NCBI GenBank assembly: GCA_937996755.1
Contig: CALKUS010000142.1
Span: forward strand, 1-17,724
Reading direction: 5' to 3'
Length of the DNA stretch: 17,724 bases
Origin: an uncultured Pseudomonadota bacterium
Lineage (GTDB): Bacteria > Pseudomonadota > Gammaproteobacteria > Xanthomonadales > Ahniellaceae
Below the pieces are notes generated by a model. The model was not told the origin of the DNA. It saw only the letters and a program-made list of their open reading frames with translations, and searched no databases. Of the stretch, positions 13,860 through 17,724 are shown piece by piece. Made by a program: the position numbers and the translations under genes. Positions within the stretch are counted from its first letter, which is position 1. Every line of letters begins with the position of its first letter.

Positions 13860-15103
13860 TATCGGCCTCCTCCGCGCAGTCGCGCCGCACGTCCCAGCAG
13901 GTAGTCGCGCTCGGGGCTGCTCGATGTCTTTGTCGCCGCGAGGCGGTACAAGGCCTCCGCCTCGACCAGGTCGCCCGCGCGCTCGAGCAGGTGCGCGCGC
14001 ACGGCAGCGAGGCGGTGATGCTCGCGCAGGCGCTCATCGGCGTCGAGTGGCGCGAGCAGCGCGAGCCCGGCGCGCGGACCGTGCACCTCGGCCACGGCGA
14101 TCGCGTGGTTCAGCACGACCACGGGCGAGTCGCTCACGCGCAGGAGCACGGTGTACAGCGCGAGCACCTGCGGCCAGTCGGTGTCGGCGGCGGTCGCGGC
14201 CTCGTCGTGCACGGCGTTGATCGCCGCGAGCAGCTGGTATTCGCCGATCGCGCCGCGGCGCAGCGCGGTGGAAACGAGCGCGACGCCTTCGGCGATGCGC
14301 GCGCGGTCCCAGCGCGAACGGTCCTGCGCGTCCAGCGGCACGATCTCGCCGGCCGGCCCGCTGCGCGCGGCGCGCCGCGCGTCGACCAGCAGCATGAGCG
14401 CGAGCAGGCCCTCGACCTCCGCGTCGCCCGGCAGCAACGCATGCAGCCCGCGCGCGAGCCGGATCGCCTCGTCCGCGAGGTCGGTGCGCTGCAGCGCATC
14501 GCCGGCGCTCGCCGTATAGCCCTCGTTGAACACGAGGTAGAGCACGTGCAGCACGTTGCCGAGCCGCGCGGCGCGCTCGCTTGCGTCCGGCAGCTCGAAC
14601 GGCACGCCGGAGTCGACGATCGCCTGCTTCGCGCGGCTGATGCGCTGGCCCATCGTCGCTTCGGGCACGAGGAACGCTTTCGCGATCTCGCGCGTGGTGA
14701 GGCCGCCGACCGCGCGCAGCGTGAGCGCGATCGCCGACGCATCGCTCAATGCCGGATGGCAGCACATGAACAGCAGCACGAGCGTGTCGTGCGGATCGAT
14801 GCGCGGGTCGTCGTCGTGCGAGGGCAGCACGACGTCGGGCGTCGCGTCCGCGACTTCCGCGTCGCGCTCGCGCCGCGCGACTTCGCTACGCACGTGGTCC
14901 ACGTAACGCCGCCGCGCCACTTTCGCGAGCCACGCACCCGGATCGTCGGGCCAGCCGTAGCGCGGCCACTGTTCTGCGGCCGCGATCAGGGCTTCCTGCA
15001 CCGCGTCCTCGCACGCCGCGAAATCGCGGTGCCGGCGCACGAGCGCGGCGAGCACCTGCGGCGCCAGCTCGCGCAGGCGTTGCGCGAGCTGGAGTTCGGT
15101 CAC
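13859..15103 (-). CDS. ECF sigma factor with C-terminal extension (ECF42-like)
   Basis: A 414-residue sigma factor, far longer than a standard ECF. Region 2 is at about 15-80 (EDAVQEALIAAAEQWP at 32-47, PGAWLAKVARRRYVDHVR at 55-72). Region 4 is at about 108-165, with the helix-turn-helix LTTREIAKAFLVPEATMGQRISRAK at 135-159. After this comes the conserved block LHVLYLVFNEGY (185-196) of the DUF6596 type, then a helical, TPR-like extension to the end. This architecture, with a DGPF (YCII-related) gene beside it, identifies the ECF42 group. The start is the GTG at 15103, overlapping the YCII stop as GTGA; the frame stays open upstream only as a shadow of that gene. The C-terminal extension is thought to control activity in place of an anti-sigma factor, and none is encoded here. 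Confidence 0.92.
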   Translation of the reverse strand: MTELQLAQRLRELAPQVLAALVRRHRDFAACEDAVQEALIAAAEQWPRYGWPDDPGAWLAKVARRRYVDHVRSEVARRERDAEVADATPDVVLPSHDDDPRIDPHDTLVLLFMCCHPALSDASAIALTLRAVGGLTTREIAKAFLVPEATMGQRISRAKQAIVDSGVPFELPDASERAARLGNVLHVLYLVFNEGYTASAGDALQRTDLADEAIRLARGLHALLPGDAEVEGLLALMLLVDARRAARSGPAGEIVPLDAQDRSRWDRARIAEGVALVSTALRRGAIGEYQLLAAINAVHDEAATAADTDWPQVLALYTVLLRVSDSPVVVLNHAIAVAEVHGPRAGLALLAPLDADERLREHHRLAAVRAHLLERAGDLVEAEALYRLAATKTSSSPERDYLLGRAARLRGGGR

Positions 15104-15498
15104 AGCGAACCGCAACCCTCGTGCTGCGACATCGTCATGACCTCGCGCACCTCGATCTCGAGCACGATGTCGGGCGGCAGCGGTGCGGTCGACGCCTCGG
15201 CAGCGCGCTCGTACGCGGTTTTCGCGCTGTCCACGTCGATGATCCAGAAGCCCGCGAGGTATTCCTTCGACTCCGCGAACACGCCGTCGGTGGCCGGCTT
15301 GCCGTTCTTGCCCATGCGCACCAGCTTCGCCTCGGTCGGCGCCGACAGGCCTTCGGCCGCGACGAGCTCGCCGGCCGCGCTCAGCTTCGCCCCGAACTTG
15401 TGCATGAACGCCATGTGCGCCTGGAGGATGTCCGGCTGGATCGCGCCGAAGCGCTCGTAGCCATTGCGCGGGCAGTTCATCATCAGCATGAATTTCAT
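15100..15498 (-). CDS. YCII-related DGPF-family protein
   Basis: A 132-residue YCII-related protein. It starts MKFMLMMNCP, the usual first beta strand, and has the family's DGPF region as DGVFAESKEYLAGFWIIDVDS (71-91), so the P of DGPF is replaced by V. A C-terminal strand follows with IVLEIEVREVM, then a Cys-containing tail (MTMSQHEGCGSL). The ATG at 15498 has AGGG about 8 nt upstream. In ECF42 systems DGPF proteins are the typical, often only, targets of the adjacent sigma factor; the biochemical role is unknown. Here the stop overlaps the sigma factor start (GTGA), so both are made from one message, which makes autoregulation likely. A candidate ECF42-type promoter lies about 50-78 nt upstream of the start codon. 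Confidence 0.9.
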   Translation of the reverse strand: MKFMLMMNCPRNGYERFGAIQPDILQAHMAFMHKFGAKLSAAGELVAAEGLSAPTEAKLVRMGKNGKPATDGVFAESKEYLAGFWIIDVDSAKTAYERAAEASTAPLPPDIVLEIEVREVMTMSQHEGCGSL

Positions 15499-15547
15499 GG
15501 CATTTTCCCTCTCGTGACGGCCCCCGGAATGGGGTGCCTCCACCCGG

Positions 15548-15576
15548 TTGTCGGAGCCGCTGGCCGGTTTTCGACA
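15548..15576 (-). promoter_or_regulatory. Candidate ECF42-type promoter of the YCII-sigma operon
   Basis: On the minus strand TGTCGA (15576-15571), then 17 nt, then CGACAA (15553-15548), placed 49 nt upstream of the YCII start codon. This fits, as I recall it, the ECF42 consensus of TGTCGA at -35 and a CGA-type -10. It was found by eye, so chance matches in GC-rich DNA remain possible. Confidence 0.5.
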
Positions 15577-15590
15577 TGGTGGCCGAAAAT

Positions 15591-15602
15591 GCCTCGCGAG
15601 GC
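15591..15602. promoter_or_regulatory. Perfect 12-bp palindrome between divergent genes
   Basis: GCCTCGCGAGGC is a perfect palindrome in the shared upstream region of the YCII operon (minus) and the SWIM gene (plus), 15 nt upstream of the candidate -35 box. It may be an operator, on symmetry alone. Confidence 0.3.
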
Positions 15603-15688
15603 GTGCCGGTCCGTGCCCGATTGTCGCCGCCGGCGCGGCCCGCCACTATGTGCGGCCACGGAATCCGGGGATTGCGGGATGCACATCG

Positions 15689-16981
15689 ATGCCGCTGCCT
15701 GACGTCGCCGGCGTCGTTGCGATGGCGCCCGACGCGGCGTCCGCGAAGGCGGGGCAGGGGCTCGCGTCCGTGCGGCAGTGGACCGGGTTCGGCCTCGACG
15801 AAGACGCGCTCTGGGGCCTGTGCCAGGGCAGCGGCAAGAGCCCGTACCAGGTGCGCGTCGCGCTCGCGACACTCACGACGGCGTGCACCTGCCCGAGTCG
15901 CAAGTTTCCATGCAAGCACTCGCTCGGCCTGATGTTGCTCGCGGCGCAGGGTCTGGTGCCGGCGGGCGAGCAACCCGCGTTCGTGTCGGAGTGGCTCGGC
16001 GAGCGCAAGGCGCGCGCCGAGAAAAAGGAGCGCGCCATCGCGGCGGAGCAGACGCCGGAAGCGCAGGCGAAGGCCGCCGCGCAGGCGGAAAAGCGTGCGG
16101 AGAATCGCGGTGCGCGCATGGGTGCGGGCATCGAGGAGCTGCGGCGCTGGCTCGCCGACCTCGTTCGCGCGGGCCTGGGGAACGCGCCAACGTCAGACGA
16201 GTCGTTCTGGGCCACGCGCGCGAAGCGGCTCGTGGATGCGCAACTGCCAGGGCTCGCGAACCGAATCGCGCGGTGCCACGGCCACGTCGCCACGCGCGCG
16301 GACTGGCCGGTGGCCGTGCTGCGTGAGCTCGGCCTCGTCGCGCTCGCGCTCGAGGCGCACGCCCGGCAGGAAGCGCTCGCGCCCGACGAGTTGCTCGACC
16401 TCGCGCGCGTGCTCGGAACGCCGCAGGAGAAAGAGGGCGCGGAAGAGCGCGTCGACGACGAGTGGCTGTGCCTCGGCACGCGCGGCGACGTCACCGGCGC
16501 ATTGAACGTGCAGCGCGCCTGGTTCACCGGCGCCGCCAGCGGCCGGTACGCGCACGTGGTCGCCGTCGCACCCGCGCACATGCCACTCGCGCCGGTGGGC
16601 GTGCCCGGGCGTTGCGAGCGGTTGGCGCTGCGCTTCTTCCCGTCGGCGTTCCCCGTGCGCGCATTCATCGACGAGCGGCTCGGCGAAGCGCCGCAACGAC
16701 CCTGCGCCGATCGCGCCATCGCGTCCGCGCTCGAAGGCCAGGCACACGCGCTCGCGGCCGACCCATGGCAGGACGGCTGGCCGCTCGAAGTCGCCGGCCG
16801 GTTCGCGCGCGACGCGACCGGCGCGTTCTGGATCCGCGACGACGCGGGCGACGCGCTGCCGCTGTCGCCGCGCGAACGCGATGCGTGGCTGTGGCTCGCT
16901 GTCACCGGCGGCGAGCGCGCACGGTTCGCGCTGGAGTGGAACGGCGAGCATGCGACGATCCTGCACGGGTGGCGCGCATGA
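15689..16981 (+). CDS. SWIM zinc-finger protein (YehQ-like)
   Basis: A 430-residue protein with a SWIM zinc finger, C-x-C-x6-C-x-H, at 66-77 (CTCPSRKFPCKH), the hallmark of this domain. A charged helical region at 104-145 (KARAEKKERAIAAEQ, then Ala/Lys/Glu-rich) is probably a linker or coiled coil, and a long C-terminal part (about 150-430) carries the family-specific domain. SWIM domains bind DNA or proteins. This family is typical of clusters with DUF5691, a MoxR-type ATPase, DUF5682 and a VWA protein, as in E. coli yehLMPQ. The ATG at 15689 is chosen because similarity begins there; an in-frame ATG at 15548 would add 47 residues overlapping the divergent promoter region. The stop overlaps the next start (ATGA). 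Confidence 0.88.
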   Translation: MPLPDVAGVVAMAPDAASAKAGQGLASVRQWTGFGLDEDALWGLCQGSGKSPYQVRVALATLTTACTCPSRKFPCKHSLGLMLLAAQGLVPAGEQPAFVSEWLGERKARAEKKERAIAAEQTPEAQAKAAAQAEKRAENRGARMGAGIEELRRWLADLVRAGLGNAPTSDESFWATRAKRLVDAQLPGLANRIARCHGHVATRADWPVAVLRELGLVALALEAHARQEALAPDELLDLARVLGTPQEKEGAEERVDDEWLCLGTRGDVTGALNVQRAWFTGAASGRYAHVVAVAPAHMPLAPVGVPGRCERLALRFFPSAFPVRAFIDERLGEAPQRPCADRAIASALEGQAHALAADPWQDGWPLEVAGRFARDATGAFWIRDDAGDALPLSPRERDAWLWLAVTGGERARFALEWNGEHATILHGWRA

Positions 16982-17724
16982 GCCTCGCGCGGCTGGCCGC
17001 CGCCGCGATGCTGGGTACCGAACGCGGAGCCGTCGTCGACGATGCCCCGATCGCGGGCACGCCCGACCTGCTCGCGGCCGCGACGCCGGACACGTTGCCG
17101 GCCGAGCTGCTGCGCCAGGCCGCAATCTGCGCCGTCGTGGAGCGCGCTGCCCGGCGCGCCGACGCGCCCGAGCTCGCGGCGATCGCGCCATGCCCGCCGG
17201 AAGCGCGCGCCCTTGTTTCGACGCGCGCCTACGCGCTGCTGGTGCAGATGCTCGACGCCGAGGAAGGCGAAGTGTTGCTCGAATCGCTCGCACGCGTCGC
17301 CAGCAGCAACCTGCGCGTGCCGCCGGCGTTGCTGCCGCGGTTGTTCGACACGGTGTCGGCCGCTGCGCGCGGTGCCGTCGTGCAGGCGGGCGGCGAAACG
17401 GCGCGCTGGCTCGCCTCGCTGAACGACGCGTGGCGCACGATCGACGCGCGCGTCGAGTCCGGCTGGGAAGAGGGCGACGAGGCCGCGCAGCTCGCCGCGT
17501 TGCGCGCGTGGCGCGAACGCGATCCGGCCGCGGCGCGTGCCGCGTTGTCGAGGCGACTGCCGGAGCTCGCGCCCGCGCAGCGCGCGGAAGCGCTCGCCAC
17601 TCTCGCGGTGGCGCTTTCCGACGACGACGAGGCGCTGCTCGAAGCGACGCTCGACGACAAGCGCAAGGAAGTGCGCGTCGTCGCGCAGTCGTTGCTGATG
17701 CGGCTGCCGCGCTCGCGCCTCGCG
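16978..17724 (+). CDS. DUF5691-like protein, 3' end cut by window edge
   Basis: The first 249 codons of an open frame with no stop before the edge. It starts at the ATG at 16978, overlapping the SWIM gene stop as ATGA. The beginning (MSLARLAAAAMLGTERGA) and the later block LLEATLDDKRKEVRVVAQSL (about 220-239), followed by LMRLPRSRLA, are the pattern of the DUF5691 family. The protein is helix-rich and Leu/Ala-rich (VLLESLARVA, AALRAWRERDP), resembling alpha-solenoid or HEAT-like repeats. No signal peptide is seen. DUF5691 genes usually follow a SWIM gene and precede a MoxR-like ATPase gene, so that ATPase is expected just beyond the right edge. Function is unknown. Confidence 0.82.
   Translation, partial: MSLARLAAAAMLGTERGAVVDDAPIAGTPDLLAAATPDTLPAELLRQAAICAVVERAARRADAPELAAIAPCPPEARALVSTRAYALLVQMLDAEEGEVLLESLARVASSNLRVPPALLPRLFDTVSAAARGAVVQAGGETARWLASLNDAWRTIDARVESGWEEGDEAAQLAALRAWRERDPAAARAALSRRLPELAPAQRAEALATLAVALSDDDEALLEATLDDKRKEVRVVAQSLLMRLPRSRLA

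Noticed and set aside
15104..15973. Upstream extension of the ECF42-like sigma factor frame to 704 residues
   Set aside because: It overlaps the YCII gene and the divergent SWIM gene; the GTG at 15103 overlaps the YCII stop and is where region 2 similarity begins.

Overview
The window is GC-rich chromosomal DNA from a Gram-negative bacterium, most likely a gammaproteobacterium of the Lysobacterales (Xanthomonadales), near Dokdonella or Rhodanobacteraceae. That placement is an inference from the codon bias, from REP-type hairpins built on GTGGGAGCG...CGCGA, and from a secreted protein ending in LFQGGFE, a tail I associate with that order. Coding density is high, and many genes are chained by ATGA or GTGA stop/start overlaps. 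I saw no tRNA, rRNA, CRISPR array or transposase gene.

Region 1 (1-5751, minus strand) is one tight operon read right to left: a TldD-type metallopeptidase with a twin-arginine signal, a TldE/PmbA-type partner without a signal, a secreted DUF4159 protein, a MoxR AAA+ ATPase, a DUF58 protein and the start of a BatA-like membrane protein cut by the window edge. It combines a peptidase pair with a MoxR/VWA-type chaperone module at the cell envelope. Region 2 (5899-7469, minus) holds a membrane-anchored protein with a possible secretin-N-like domain, an ECF sigma factor and a small one-TM protein. A terminator-like hairpin separates it from tldD.

Region 3 (7470-10533) starts with a REP inverted pair. 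On the plus strand follow a small protein, a PD40 beta-propeller protein (ATGA-coupled to it) and a secreted parallel beta-helix protein with a choice-of-anchor Q-like C-terminus. A cluster of hairpins closes the region. Region 4 (10534-12991) has, on the minus strand, an AraC-family regulator, a 58-residue Cys-rich protein and a DUF1203 protein. Divergent from these is a 2OG-Fe(II) oxygenase.

Region 5 (12992-13469) is non-coding and is almost entirely one large, diverged inverted repeat of about 426 bp centred near 13236. Region 6 (13470-15498, minus) is a YCII/DGPF protein, an ECF42-like sigma factor with a C-terminal extension and a DUF1801 protein, all overlapping or abutting. A candidate ECF42-type promoter lies in front. 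Region 7 (15689-17724, plus) is a SWIM zinc-finger protein translationally coupled to a DUF5691-like protein that runs off the edge. This pair usually begins a second MoxR/VWA cluster of the E. coli yehLMPQ type, so the window holds one complete and one truncated MoxR-type locus.
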